NCBI GenBank assembly: GCA_020637795.1
Contig: JACKJT010000001.1
Coordinates: 1-64,000, forward strand
Length of the DNA: 64,000 bases
From: Hoeflea sp.
GTDB taxonomy: Bacteria; Pseudomonadota; Alphaproteobacteria; Rhizobiales; Rhizobiaceae
Direction of reading: 5' to 3'
Made by a program: the position numbers and the translations under genes. The notes beneath the pieces are model-generated. The model searched no databases, was not told the origin of the DNA, and worked only from the letters and a program-made list of their open reading frames with translations. How positions within the stretch are numbered: position 1 is the stretch's first letter; the number at the start of each line of letters is the position of its first letter. Positions 19,970 through 29,600 of the stretch are shown one piece after another.

Positions 19970-21247
19970 TCATCGCCTGCCCGCCAAGATCATTTCGCGG
20001 TAATTCTGCACCGACTGGGCAAGCAACTGCGCCGTGTTTTTCCGCCACTCCTCGTCGTTGAGCAGCTTTTCATCCTCGCGATTGGACAAATATCCCATTT
20101 CCACGAGGACCGATGGCACATCGGGCGCCTGCAGTACCCGGAATCCGGCATGCCGAAGCGGATTCTTGATAAGCTTGACCTGCCCCTCGAAGGAGTTGAT
20201 CACCTGCTGAGCCAGACCGGTCGAAAACACCCGGGTTTCGGTCCGGGCCAGATCGACGAGGATGGCGGCAATCGCTTCGGGAGCGTTTTCGAGGCTCGCG
20301 CCGGTGATTGCGTCCTCGCGATTTTCCTGATCGGCGAGCGACTGGGCCAGCGCGTCGGAGGCCTTGTCGGACAGGGTGTACACCGTCGCGCCGCGCAGCG
20401 ACCTGACGGAAATCGAATCGGCATGCAGCGAGATCAGCAGATCCGCCGCCTCGTCGCGGGCGCGGCGGACCCGGGCCGACAGCGACAGGAAGCTGTCATC
20501 TGTCCGGGTCATGGCAACGCGAATGCCGTCCTGTTCCTCCAGGGCGGCTTTCAGCGCCTGGGCGAATGCGAGCGTGACATTCTTCTCCATCGAACCGGCA
20601 GGCCCCTCGGCGCCGCCATCGATCCCCCCATGTCCGGCATCGATCACGATGGTCAGGGTGTCCCCGGGCGGAGCTGGCGATTGTCCCGGTACGGTGTTCT
20701 CATCGGGTTCAGGCCACTTCGAACCGGCAACCTCTGCGGAAAACTTCTCCGGTTCGATAATGGTGATGTCAAACACCATCCGGTGCACCGCACCGGCGGC
20801 CTCCTTGCTGGTTTCGACAAGCTCCATCCTTGCGGGCACTGAGAATTCGAACACCATCCGGGCCCTTTCGTTGCCGGAATTGCCATAGCGGACGGCGGAC
20901 ACCAGTCCGCGCGACTGCAGGGCGTCCTGCGGAAAAGCAAAGACGGTCTCGGGCAGGTCGATCACGGCGCGATAGGGATTTTCCAGATAATGCAGCTCGA
21001 ATTCGGGTTCCCGCTCGAAATCAAGCACCAGGCGGACGCGGCTCTCATCGCCCGCAAGCCGCGCGGCGATGGCGACATACCTGGAGCCGGTCGCGCCCTC
21101 CGGCATTGCAAGAGACATCGTGGGCCAGACAGCAAGCAGGAGATGGGCGGCGACCGTGACCAGCGCAACGGAAAACAGGGCGCGGCCCCGCACCGGACGA
21201 TGACGCCCGCCTGCCTGAACCCACCGCTGTCTCGCACAAAACCGCAT
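19970..21247 (-). CDS. amiC: N-acetylmuramoyl-L-alanine amidase (AmiC type)
   Basis: A zinc-dependent periplasmic amidase of 425 residues that cuts the stem peptide from muramic acid during daughter-cell separation. After a signal or anchor segment (ALFSVALVTVAAHLLLAVWP) comes an AMIN domain (about 50-165) and an Amidase_3 domain (about 225-415). The latter has VIDAGHGGIDGGAEG, TRTDDSFLSLSARV, ISLHADS and VLVEMGYLSN; the His, Glu and second His ligands are in place. It precedes mrcA on the same strand, and the rne gene diverges from it. Confidence 0.93.
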   Translation of the reverse strand: MRFCARQRWVQAGGRHRPVRGRALFSVALVTVAAHLLLAVWPTMSLAMPEGATGSRYVAIAARLAGDESRVRLVLDFEREPEFELHYLENPYRAVIDLPETVFAFPQDALQSRGLVSAVRYGNSGNERARMVFEFSVPARMELVETSKEAAGAVHRMVFDITIIEPEKFSAEVAGSKWPEPDENTVPGQSPAPPGDTLTIVIDAGHGGIDGGAEGPAGSMEKNVTLAFAQALKAALEEQDGIRVAMTRTDDSFLSLSARVRRARDEAADLLISLHADSISVRSLRGATVYTLSDKASDALAQSLADQENREDAITGASLENAPEAIAAILVDLARTETRVFSTGLAQQVINSFEGQVKLIKNPLRHAGFRVLQAPDVPSVLVEMGYLSNREDEKLLNDEEWRKNTAQLLAQSVQNYREMILAGRR

Positions 21248-22055
21248 TCGTCTGCCTTCAGCCCCTACCCCGTGGCACCATCACCACACGCCGCATCATC
21301 GGGTACCGGCAAACAGCGTCAAGAGGATGGCACGATTCGCCCTGCGAACCCGGCAAGAGCATGGCGCAATCGGGTTAACCATCCGTTCACCATGATGACG
21401 CGCCATTTCCTTACGCAGATCTTTACAACGTAAACCGGCCACGGAGCACAACCTCAAGTGCAGATGTTTTCAGTTGCCAGATCGCCACTCAGCCCATAAA
21501 AGCTTTTATTGGGTAAGTATATTGACGGGATAGAACTGTCACCCTTCCGGCCGCCGCCTGCATCAGGCCCAGGGCGCCAGGAGTGCGGATCGTCCGTCGT
21601 CCAATAACCATCCTTCCCCGGAGCGGCCAGCTCGCAGTTTCCATCTCGGGAACCCAATCTGACTGCTCCTGCCAGGCAATATGGCCGAAAATGCGGAGAA
21701 GCTCTTCAGTCTTCGACAGCACCAAGGCCACGACAGTTATTAAACCCGGCAGGCGAGGACTCCTGCCACAACCTTCGCGGCCTAACTGCCGCATGCCCCT
21801 TCAGGGGCTTTCATCGGTCCGCAAGGACTATACGCAAATGAAATTTCGGCCGGCTTTTATGGTGCAAATGCGGATCTCCCAAAGTGTTAACAGGCCCCGG
21901 GCATACCAAGCCCCGGGTACAGTCCTGCTGACCACTGCTCCAAGCCGAGTACCGGAATACCTATCATCCGGCGCACTCCCCACAGACCATCCCCTGCCCC
22001 GACTTTCGGAGCGGCGGAGTCTCACGTCGAGAGCGCGCCGAGGAGCTTACATTCA
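21248..22055 (+). promoter_or_regulatory. long structured upstream leader region of rne
   Basis: These 808 bases between amiC and rne contain no convincing gene. Several strong hairpins precede rne: GCCCC-TTCA-GGGGC at 21795-21808, GTCC-GCAA-GGAC with a GNRA loop at 21817-21828, and CCCGGGC paired with GCCCCGGG at 21896-21917. RNase E commonly autoregulates through its 5' UTR, so a long folded leader is plausible. The transcription start is not determined. A TTAA-N7-TTCA element at 21375-21389 resembles a CtrA site, perhaps for amiC. Confidence 0.45.
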
Positions 22056-25022
22056 ATGGCAGAAAAAATGCTTATCGACGCCTCCCATCCCGAGGAGACC
22101 CGCGTCGTTGTCGTTCGTGGAAACCGCATAGAGGAATTCGATTTCGAATCGGAGCACAAGAAACAGCTCCGCGGAAATATCTATCTGGCAAAAGTCACTC
22201 GCGTGGAGCCGTCGCTTCAGGCCGCCTTTGTCGACTATGGCGGCAACCGCCACGGTTTTCTTGCTTTCTCGGAAATCCACCCCGACTACTATCAGATCCC
22301 GCTGGCCGACCGGCAGGCGCTGCTTCAGGCGGAAGCCGAGGACGCTGCGAACGATCCCGACTTCGAAAGCGCCGACGAGGCCGACAACGGCCCGAGCAAG
22401 GCCAAATCCCGATCCAAGGCGAAGCCCGCAGAAGACGACGACAGCGGCGAAGACGGCAAGGCCTCGAAATCCAGACCACGCCGCAGCCGCCGCGGCAAGA
22501 AGTCCGGCGAACCGGCCAAGGCTGCTGAGTCCGACACGGCGGAAGCAACCGATGGCGACGACGTCGCAACCGATGCCGGCGAGGTTGCCGCAGAGGAGAT
22601 TGCCGCAACTCCGGACGCGACAGAAGACGACACCGACGCTTCGGCAGGACCGGACGATGCCGGATCGGATGATGACGGCGATGACGACAAGCCGACCGAA
22701 ATGGCCGCTGACGTCGAAGCCGACGAGATTTCCGAACCGGTCTCGCGCCGCAAGCGCAAGACCAATGACGACGACGACGCGTCCAGTGACGACGAGTCGG
22801 TCGAATCGGTCGGCTCCGAAGATGCGATGGAAGAAGTCCCTGCTCGCTCGCAGCGCAAGCCGCGCAAGCAGTACCGGATCCAGGAAGTCATCAAGCGCCG
22901 GCAGATCCTGCTGGTCCAGGTGGTCAAGGAAGAGCGCGGCAACAAGGGTGCAGCCCTGACAACATACCTGTCGCTCGCCGGCCGCTATTCAGTGCTGATG
23001 CCGAACACCGCACGTGGCGGCGGCATCTCGCGCAAGATCACCAATCTGCCCGACCGCAAGCGGCTCAAGGAAATCGCCCGGGAGCTGGAAGTGCCGAAGG
23101 GCATGGGCGTCATCCTGCGCACCGCCGGCGCCAACCGCACCAAGGTCGAGGTCAAGCGCGATTTCGAATACCTGATGCGGCTTTGGGAAAACGTTCGCAA
23201 CCTGACGCTCAAGTCGACGGCGCCGAGTCTCGTCTACGAGGAAGGGAGCCTGATCAAGCGGTCGATCCGTGACCTTTACAACAAGGACATCTCGGAAATC
23301 GTCGTCTCCGGCGAGGAAGGCTACCGCGAAGCCAAGGACTTCATGAAGATGCTGATGCCGAGCCACGCGAAGGTGGTTCAGCCCTACCGGGACCTGCACC
23401 CGATCTTCTCGCGCTCGGGCATCGAAACCCAGCTCGACCGCATGCTGCAGCCGCAAGTGACGCTGAAATCGGGCGGCTACATTATCATCAACCAGACCGA
23501 AGCGCTGGTCGCCATCGACGTCAACTCCGGCCGTTCGACCCGCGAGCACTCGATCGAGGACACGGCGCTGCAGACCAACCTGGAAGCAGCGGAAGAAGTC
23601 GCCCGCCAGCTCCGGCTGCGCGACCTCGCCGGGCTGATCGTCATCGACTTCATCGACATGGAAGAAAACCGCAACAACCGCGCGGTTGAAAAGCGGATGA
23701 AGGATTGCCTGAAGAACGACCGCGCCCGCATCCAGGTCGGCCGGATTTCGCATTTCGGTCTTCTGGAAATGTCACGGCAGCGGATCAGGGCGTCGGTGCT
23801 GGAAAGCACCATGCAGGTCTGCCCGACATGCGGCGGCAACGGACATATCCGGTCGCAATCGTCGGTGGCGCTGCATGTGCTGCGCGGCGTCGAGGAATAC
23901 CTGCTCAAGAACACCACCCACGACATCATCGTACGCACCACGGCCGAAACGGCGCTGTACATGCTCAATCACAAGCGTGACACGGTTGTCGATCTGGAGA
24001 AGCGCTTCGGCGTCTCGATCAGCTTCTCGGCTGACGAAACGGTCGGAGCGAACCATTTCGCCATCGATCGCGGCGCAGCGGTGGAATCGCCGGTCAATAT
24101 CGAACACATCACCGTCAATTCTCCGGCCTACCCCGAGGACGACGACGATATGGATCTCGTCGAGGAAATCGATGACGAGAGCGGCGAAACCGAGGAGACC
24201 GCGGAAGCCCAGGGCGAAGACCGTCCCGAGCGCGAGGACGGCCAGGGCAAGAAACGGCGGAGGCGCCGCCGCCGCGGCGGCCGCAAGTCCGACGGTGACA
24301 ACGGCAATGGCGACGATCAGTCCGCCTCGGCCGGCACCGGCTCCGATCAGGACGAGAGGAGCGATGACGGCGACGCGGATGCGTCTTCGTACGAGGAGGC
24401 CACCGAGGCTGCGTCCGATGGCGACAGCGACGAACAGCGCCGCGGCAAACGGCGCCGTCGCGGCAAGCGCGGTGGACGCCGCAATCGCGAGGAAGATGCA
24501 AACGGCTCGGCTGAGTCTGCTGACGAAGCCGGAGAGCCAGGCGAGGTTGCGGCCTCCTCCGATGAGGCTGCCGCGGAAGCCGAAGTGACCGCGGAGGTTT
24601 CTGAGACTTCCGGGGCGGCACCTGAGGCGGACGCAGCACCCGCCGAAGCCGAGCAGGCGGAAGCCGCAGCGGTGGCCGAGGACCAAGCGCCTGCCAAACC
24701 TGCCCGCAAGAAGCGCCGGACCAAGGCGCAGATCGCGGCCGACAAGGCGGCAGAAGAAGCGTCGGAGGCAGCGGCAGCCGAAGCGGAAGTCAGCCCCGAC
24801 GTCTACCCGGGCACTGAAACAGAGGCCGAGGTTGCAGCCGAGGAAGTCACTTCTGAGAGCGGCGAAGCCGAAGAGAAGAGCGAAGAAACGGCGGCCGACC
24901 GTCGTGCGCGCACCGATCTTGCCGCGATTGCCACAGCACCGGTGGTCACCTCCTCGAACGGAACGGACGAGGCGAAGAAGCCGAAGAAAGCCGGCTGGTG
25001 GCAGAAGCGCGGGTTCTTCTGA
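22056..25022 (+). CDS. rne: ribonuclease E
   Basis: The main single-strand endoribonuclease and degradosome scaffold, 988 residues. The S1 domain (from about residue 37) is split by a roughly 170-residue acidic Ser/Asp/Glu insert, as in other alphaproteobacterial RNase E. The catalytic core has magnesium ligands Asp488 (AIDVNSG) and Asp531 (VIDFIDM) and the zinc-link CPTC at 589-592. The C-terminal half is disordered, alternating acidic stretches with arginine-rich RNA-binding patches (RRRRRRRGGR, KRRRRGKRGGRR). It ends in KKAGWWQKRGFF; a GWW tail is the PNPase-docking motif known in Caulobacter. ATG 22056 opens the canonical MAEKMLIDASHPEETRV. Confidence 0.95.
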   Translation: MAEKMLIDASHPEETRVVVVRGNRIEEFDFESEHKKQLRGNIYLAKVTRVEPSLQAAFVDYGGNRHGFLAFSEIHPDYYQIPLADRQALLQAEAEDAANDPDFESADEADNGPSKAKSRSKAKPAEDDDSGEDGKASKSRPRRSRRGKKSGEPAKAAESDTAEATDGDDVATDAGEVAAEEIAATPDATEDDTDASAGPDDAGSDDDGDDDKPTEMAADVEADEISEPVSRRKRKTNDDDDASSDDESVESVGSEDAMEEVPARSQRKPRKQYRIQEVIKRRQILLVQVVKEERGNKGAALTTYLSLAGRYSVLMPNTARGGGISRKITNLPDRKRLKEIARELEVPKGMGVILRTAGANRTKVEVKRDFEYLMRLWENVRNLTLKSTAPSLVYEEGSLIKRSIRDLYNKDISEIVVSGEEGYREAKDFMKMLMPSHAKVVQPYRDLHPIFSRSGIETQLDRMLQPQVTLKSGGYIIINQTEALVAIDVNSGRSTREHSIEDTALQTNLEAAEEVARQLRLRDLAGLIVIDFIDMEENRNNRAVEKRMKDCLKNDRARIQVGRISHFGLLEMSRQRIRASVLESTMQVCPTCGGNGHIRSQSSVALHVLRGVEEYLLKNTTHDIIVRTTAETALYMLNHKRDTVVDLEKRFGVSISFSADETVGANHFAIDRGAAVESPVNIEHITVNSPAYPEDDDDMDLVEEIDDESGETEETAEAQGEDRPEREDGQGKKRRRRRRRGGRKSDGDNGNGDDQSASAGTGSDQDERSDDGDADASSYEEATEAASDGDSDEQRRGKRRRRGKRGGRRNREEDANGSAESADEAGEPGEVAASSDEAAAEAEVTAEVSETSGAAPEADAAPAEAEQAEAAAVAEDQAPAKPARKKRRTKAQIAADKAAEEASEAAAAEAEVSPDVYPGTETEAEVAAEEVTSESGEAEEKSEETAADRRARTDLAAIATAPVVTSSNGTDEAKKPKKAGWWQKRGFF

Positions 25023-25042
25023 GCCTGGGCAGAGGACAAGAC

Positions 25043-25075
25043 AAAAAAACCGGCGCTCACACGCCGGTTTTTTTT
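25043..25075 (+). terminator. Rho-independent terminator after rne
   Basis: CCGGCG (25050-25055), a CTCACA loop, and CGCCGG (25062-25067), preceded by seven A and followed by eight T. It lies 20 bases after the rne stop and is nearly symmetric, so it could also act on transcripts from the right. Confidence 0.9.
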
Positions 25076-25199
25076 CGCTTCCTGCAAAACACCGCGGGTC
25101 CAGAGATCCGCGCGAGCCAGTTATATTAGTTTATTAGCTATCTTTTATATCTAATTCCATTTGCTTGCTTTTCCGCACATCGGACACGGCGGAAAAGCC

Positions 25200-26360
25200 C
25201 TATCGTGTGGCAAGCCAGCCCTGCATGCGGTCGAGCGCGGTGACCATTTCCGCGTGGCTGCCGGCATAGGAGAACCGCATGAAGCGGGCGCCATCGACCG
25301 GGTCGAAATCCCGCCCCGGCGTCGCCGCGACATGGATGTCCGACAGCATCTGCCGGGCGAAAGCCATGGAATCATTGGTGTACGCCGCCACATCCACCCA
25401 GGCGTAGAACGCCCCGTCCATGGGGGCTGCAAACGGCAATCCGAGCGCCGGGAGCCGTTCGGCAAGCAGCGACCGGTTTTGCCGGTATCCCTCGCGAACC
25501 GCCTCCATTTCCTCGATCCCGGACAGGGCCGCCTCGGCGGCGATCTGGGAGAGGTCGGGTGGACTGATATAGAGGCTTTGCGCCAGGCACTCGACGGGCC
25601 GCACCAGATCCTCCGGCAGCACCATCCAGCCGATGCGCCAGCCGGTCATGCAGAAATATTTCGAGAACGAATTGATCACCACGGCGTTGTCGGACACCGA
25701 CAGGGCCGTGGTCTCTTCTCCGCTCCAGGTCAGGCCATGGTAGATCTCGTCGGAGATGAAGGCCACGCCGCGCCCGGCGCACCAGGCGTCGAGTTCTGCG
25801 ATGGCCTGCCTGGAATGAACCGCGCCGGTCGGATTGGCCGGGCTGGCAATCAGCACGCCGGCAACACGCAATCCCGTCTCGCGCTCCGCCGCCTCGATGG
25901 CCGCAGGCGTCAGCGCATGGCCGGTATACGCACCGACCGCGATCTCGATCACCTTGAGCCCCAGGGCCGCCAGGATGTTGCGATAGGCCGGGTAACCGGG
26001 CCGGGTGATCACCACGAGGTCACCGGGATTGAAAAGCTGCAGAAACGCCAGATTGAATCCCGCCGACGATCCGGTGGTGACGGCGACGCGCTGCGGATCC
26101 AGATCCACATTGTAGAGAGCCCGGTATCGCGCGGCAATCGCCTGACGCAGGCTCCTGATGCCAAGCGCATCGGTGTAGCCGAGACCGCCGGCCTCGAGCG
26201 CGCGCCGGGCAGCGGCCCTGGCGGTGGACGGCGCCGGATGGGCCGGCTGCCCCACCGCCATGGAGATGACGGGCTTGCCCTCCCCCTTGAGCCGCGTCGC
26301 TTCGGCCAGGACATCCATGGCGTGAAATGGCTCGACCGATGGCTTGCGCTGAATTGTCAA
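25200..26360 (-). CDS. PLP-dependent aminotransferase (class I/II)
   Basis: A fold-type I aminotransferase of 386 residues. It shows the TGSSAGFNLAFL cofactor loop, NPTG in IASPANPTGAV, SDEIYHGL and the Schiff-base lysine in NSFSKYFCMTGWRIGW. It resembles bacterial aspartate/aromatic-like aminotransferases; the substrate is not determined. A TTG start at 26360 (reads TIQRKPSVEPFHAM) is preferred because AGGAG lies 8 bases upstream; the first in-frame ATG is internal to the conserved segment. It is divergent from the M48 protease gene. Confidence 0.85.
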   Translation of the reverse strand: MTIQRKPSVEPFHAMDVLAEATRLKGEGKPVISMAVGQPAHPAPSTARAAARRALEAGGLGYTDALGIRSLRQAIAARYRALYNVDLDPQRVAVTTGSSAGFNLAFLQLFNPGDLVVITRPGYPAYRNILAALGLKVIEIAVGAYTGHALTPAAIEAAERETGLRVAGVLIASPANPTGAVHSRQAIAELDAWCAGRGVAFISDEIYHGLTWSGEETTALSVSDNAVVINSFSKYFCMTGWRIGWMVLPEDLVRPVECLAQSLYISPPDLSQIAAEAALSGIEEMEAVREGYRQNRSLLAERLPALGLPFAAPMDGAFYAWVDVAAYTNDSMAFARQMLSDIHVAATPGRDFDPVDGARFMRFSYAGSHAEMVTALDRMQGWLATR

Positions 26361-26609
26361 AACTCGAACTCCTCTGCCCGCAAACCGGCACGCCGGACCG
26401 GGGCTCAATCGTCAGTAACGTCGTCCTGCCGGCCGGGGTGCGGCAAAATCGCCTCCACCGGCGTGCCGGGCAACCGCGGATGGCCGCACAAATGCCCGAT
26501 TGTCGTGGCCATCACAAGAGCGAGAGTTTGATGATCTGGTCAGGATCAGCGATTGCTTTTCCAGACTCAGACATTACCTTTCAACGACATGTCGAGGACA
26601 TTACGCATC

Positions 26610-28007
26610 ATGGCGAAAGTTGCCCGGGCGCAACATTCAAGCACCAGGAAGTCAGGCTGGCTCCGCCGCGCCGTCGCCACGGCGACGGCCGCAATGGTCT
26701 CATTTTCGCTTGCCGTGCCGGCTCATGCACAGGGACGGGTCGCGGTGGTCCGCGATGCGGAAATCGAAACCCTGCTCAAGGACTACGCGAGCCCGATCTT
26801 CAAGGCCGCCGGACTGAAGACCAGCCGGGTGCAGATCGTGCTGGTCAACGATCCGGGTTTCAACGCCTTCGTCGACGGGCAGCGGATGTTCATCAACACC
26901 GGCGCCCTTGCCGATTCCACCGTGCCGAACGAGATCATCGGGGTGATCGCGCATGAGGCCGGCCACCTCGCCGGCGGCCATCAGCAAAGACTGCGCGAAC
27001 AGATCGCCGCCGCCAGGACACTGGCCATTGTCGGCGGCCTGCTCGGCGTCGGCGCGCTTGCGGCGGGCAGCATCTCCGGCACCGCTGGCGGCGCCGAGGT
27101 GGGCGGGGCGCTGATCACGGCGACGCCGACGCTGGTTCAGCGCAATCTCTTGAGCTATCGCCGCTCGGAGGAAATGAACGCCGATCAGGCAGCCGCCCGC
27201 TATCTCAACGCCACCGGACAATCGATGCAGGGCATGCTGACCACTTTCCAGCGGTTTTCGCAAAGCCTGTCGCTCTCCGGCGTTCAGGTGGACCCTTACC
27301 AGATCAGCCACCCGCTGCCGCGCGAGCGCATCGCGCTGCTGGAAGAACTGGCGCGCAAGAGCAAGTATTTCGACACCAGGGACCCGCAACAGCTCAACGA
27401 GCGGCATCAGCTGATACGCGCCAAGATTGCTGCCTTTTCGGGCGGCGCCGCCGCGGTGGCGCGGATGTTCTCGAAAGACCGGGGCTCGCTGGCGGCGCGC
27501 TATGGCGACGCGATTGCCACCGACCTTTCGGGCAACTCGGCCGCAGCGCTGAAAAAGCTGGATGCGCTGATCCGGGAAAAGCCCGGAAACCCCTATTTCC
27601 ATGAGTTTCGCGGCGAGGTCCTGCTCAAGCTGCGCAAGACCGACGAGGCGATCAAGGCGTTTTCCCAGGCCGTCAAGCTGGACCGGACCAAGTCGCCGCT
27701 GATCAGGGCGCGTCTCGGGTTTGCGCTGGTGGCATCGGGCAAACCCGGAAACATGAACCGCGCGATCGAGGAATTGCGGGTGGCCGTCCAGGCCGACCCC
27801 GACAACTTCACCGCCTACCGCAATCTTTCCCAGGCCTATGGTCAGACCGGCGACATCGCCAACGCCGAGCTGATCATAGCCGAGGGAAACTTTCGTGCCG
27901 GCAACGCCAGGGAGGCCAAGGTGTTTGCCGCCCGCGCCCTGCAGAAACTGCCAAAGGGCTCACCTGGCGCCATCCGCGCCAATGACATCTTAACCATCGG
28001 AAACTAG
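26610..28007 (+). CDS. M48 family metalloprotease with C-terminal TPRs
   Basis: A periplasmic zinc protease of about 465 residues related to BepA. After a signal peptide (ATATAAMVSFSLAVPAHAQ) comes the catalytic HEAGH motif and a downstream Glu in RRSEEMNADQAAA. A glycine-rich hydrophobic loop lies between them. TPR-like helices occupy the last 170 residues (AALKKLDALIREKPGNPYFHEFRGEVLLKL and similar). BepA-type proteins assist or degrade outer-membrane proteins, which is a reasonable role here. Starts at 26553, 26589 and 26610 are possible; 26610 has GAGGA upstream. Confidence 0.88.
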   Translation: MAKVARAQHSSTRKSGWLRRAVATATAAMVSFSLAVPAHAQGRVAVVRDAEIETLLKDYASPIFKAAGLKTSRVQIVLVNDPGFNAFVDGQRMFINTGALADSTVPNEIIGVIAHEAGHLAGGHQQRLREQIAAARTLAIVGGLLGVGALAAGSISGTAGGAEVGGALITATPTLVQRNLLSYRRSEEMNADQAAARYLNATGQSMQGMLTTFQRFSQSLSLSGVQVDPYQISHPLPRERIALLEELARKSKYFDTRDPQQLNERHQLIRAKIAAFSGGAAAVARMFSKDRGSLAARYGDAIATDLSGNSAAALKKLDALIREKPGNPYFHEFRGEVLLKLRKTDEAIKAFSQAVKLDRTKSPLIRARLGFALVASGKPGNMNRAIEELRVAVQADPDNFTAYRNLSQAYGQTGDIANAELIIAEGNFRAGNAREAKVFAARALQKLPKGSPGAIRANDILTIGN

Positions 28008-28065
28008 AAAACTTCTGCGGCGCACCGGACGCGACCCGCATGGACAGGGACAAGGATAGATCGAC

Positions 28066-28830
28066 ATGGCATTTCTGAACCGCAAGGGCCTGACGGCCGC
28101 TCTTCTCATCGGCATGTCGACGGCGCTGCCGCTGCCGGCATCGGCACTTGACGATGCCCAGAAGCAGGAGTTCGGGGCCTTCATCCGGGAATATCTTCTG
28201 GCGAACCCGGAAATCGTCGAAGAGATGGGCCGGGCGCTGGAGATCAAGAAGGAAGCGGAAAGCCGGCTGATGGCGCAGGCCGCGATCGCCGACAACAAGG
28301 AGGCGATCTTCAACGCCCCCGAAGACATCGTGCTCGGCAATCCTGAAGGCGATGTCACCGTGGTCGAGTTCTACGATTACAATTGCGGTTTCTGCAAACG
28401 CGCGATGAATGACATGATTGCCCTGATCAACAAGGATCCGAATGTGCGTTTCGTGCTCAAGGAGTTTCCGATCCTCGGTCCGGATTCGCTTGCGGCCCAC
28501 CGGGTCGCCATGTCGTTCCGTGCGCTCGCGCCGGAGAAATATGGCGAATACCACATGAAGCTGCTCGGCGGCGATGTCCGTGCGACCGAAGCTCATGCAA
28601 TTGAAATCGCCAAGGAATTTGGCGTAGACGAGGCGGCATTGAAAGCCGGAATGGACGACCCGGCAATCGATCAGTCGATCCGACAGACCTACGAACTGGC
28701 CAATGCCCTGGGCATTTCAGGCACGCCATCCTTCGTTATCGGCAACGAGGCCGTGTTCGGCGCGGTTGGCGAAGAGGTGCTGCTTGGCAAGATCGCCAAC
28801 ATGCGGCAATGCGACAGCACCGTTTGCTAG
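28066..28830 (+). CDS. periplasmic DsbA-family thiol:disulfide oxidoreductase
   Basis: A 254-residue exported thioredoxin-fold protein. A signal peptide ends near ALPLPASA. An N-terminal helical extension (about 28-80, DDAQKQEFGAFIREYLL) resembles that of ScsC-type proteins and is followed by the DsbA domain with active site CGFC and the cis-Pro loop SGTPSFVIG. The C-terminal Cys pair (RQCDSTVC) is unusual and might form an extra disulfide. It follows the M48 gene by 58 bases with its own ribosome site. Oxidase or isomerase activity cannot be separated by eye. Confidence 0.88.
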   Translation: MAFLNRKGLTAALLIGMSTALPLPASALDDAQKQEFGAFIREYLLANPEIVEEMGRALEIKKEAESRLMAQAAIADNKEAIFNAPEDIVLGNPEGDVTVVEFYDYNCGFCKRAMNDMIALINKDPNVRFVLKEFPILGPDSLAAHRVAMSFRALAPEKYGEYHMKLLGGDVRATEAHAIEIAKEFGVDEAALKAGMDDPAIDQSIRQTYELANALGISGTPSFVIGNEAVFGAVGEEVLLGKIANMRQCDSTVC

Positions 28831-29123
28831 AACCTCACCCAGCGAGACGCAGCAAAAGGCCTCACGGACCGCAGCAAGCCGGCATTCCACGGCAATCGCT
28901 TGTGGACAATGCGGCGCGCCGGCGAAAGGTTTGCCAATGGCCTGGCCAGACGGTGTATGGGTGGAGGCCGGGGCCTGCACCTGAAACCGGGGTTTCGGGT
29001 CTATTCGCAGCTCCAGGCGCCGCGCGGGCTTGTCACCGGGCAGTTCGGGGCTGTAAAGGACAGTCAACCAGCGGAATGGCTTGAACTGCCGCCCGCAACA
29101 ACAAAAACAAAGGCAATAGTCCG

Positions 29124-29588
29124 ATGGCAACACGAAAACCGTCGATCGACCAGGATCTGATCCGGGATCTGGCCAATATTCTCAATGAAACCGATCTTAC
29201 CGAGATCGAGATCGAACAGGATGACTTGCGCGTCAGGGTGAGCCGTGCCGGAACGCCGCAGATGGTCCATGCGCCTGTTGCGCAAGCCCCGGCACCGGTT
29301 GCGCAGCCTGTAGCGACCCACCCGGCGGAAGCTGCCGCTGCAGCAAAACCATCGGCCAACGCCGTAACCGCGCCGATGGTCGGCACCGTCTATCTGTCGC
29401 CTGCTCCGGGCGCAAAGCCGTTTGTCGAGATCGGCCAGTCGGTCAAGGAAGGCCAGACCATCCTGATCATCGAGGCGATGAAGACCATGAACCAGATCCC
29501 CGCGCCGCGCGCCGGCAAGGTCGTCAGCGTTCTGGTTGCCGACGGCGACCCGGTCGAATTCGCCGAACCGATGATCGTGATAGAATAA
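29124..29588 (+). CDS. accB: biotin carboxyl carrier protein of acetyl-CoA carboxylase
   Basis: A 154-residue BCCP carrying biotin for malonyl-CoA formation. The C-terminal biotinyl domain (about 80-154) has the EAMKTM signature with biotinylated Lys120. An Ala/Pro-rich linker (45-80) connects it to a short N-terminal helix region. The stop is separated from the accC ATG by 12 bases, so the two are one operon. The 293 bases upstream, where related genomes usually carry aroQ, hold no recognisable gene. Confidence 0.95.
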   Translation: MATRKPSIDQDLIRDLANILNETDLTEIEIEQDDLRVRVSRAGTPQMVHAPVAQAPAPVAQPVATHPAEAAAAAKPSANAVTAPMVGTVYLSPAPGAKPFVEIGQSVKEGQTILIIEAMKTMNQIPAPRAGKVVSVLVADGDPVEFAEPMIVIE

Positions 29589-29600
29589 GTGAGCGAGCCT

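Noticed and set aside
21896..21917. CCCCGGG repeated twice, first considered a direct-repeat element
   Set aside because: The motif is self-complementary, and the two copies form one hairpin; there is no further copy to suggest a repeat array.
21583..22131. 182-codon plus-strand frame in the rne leader
   Set aside because: It runs into rne out of frame, lacks a ribosome site and reads as low-quality sequence; a structured non-coding leader explains the region better.
28900..29160. Open frame of about 86 codons in the gap before accB
   Set aside because: It overlaps the accB start and has no family resemblance, in particular none to the expected dehydroquinase; composition is not protein-like.
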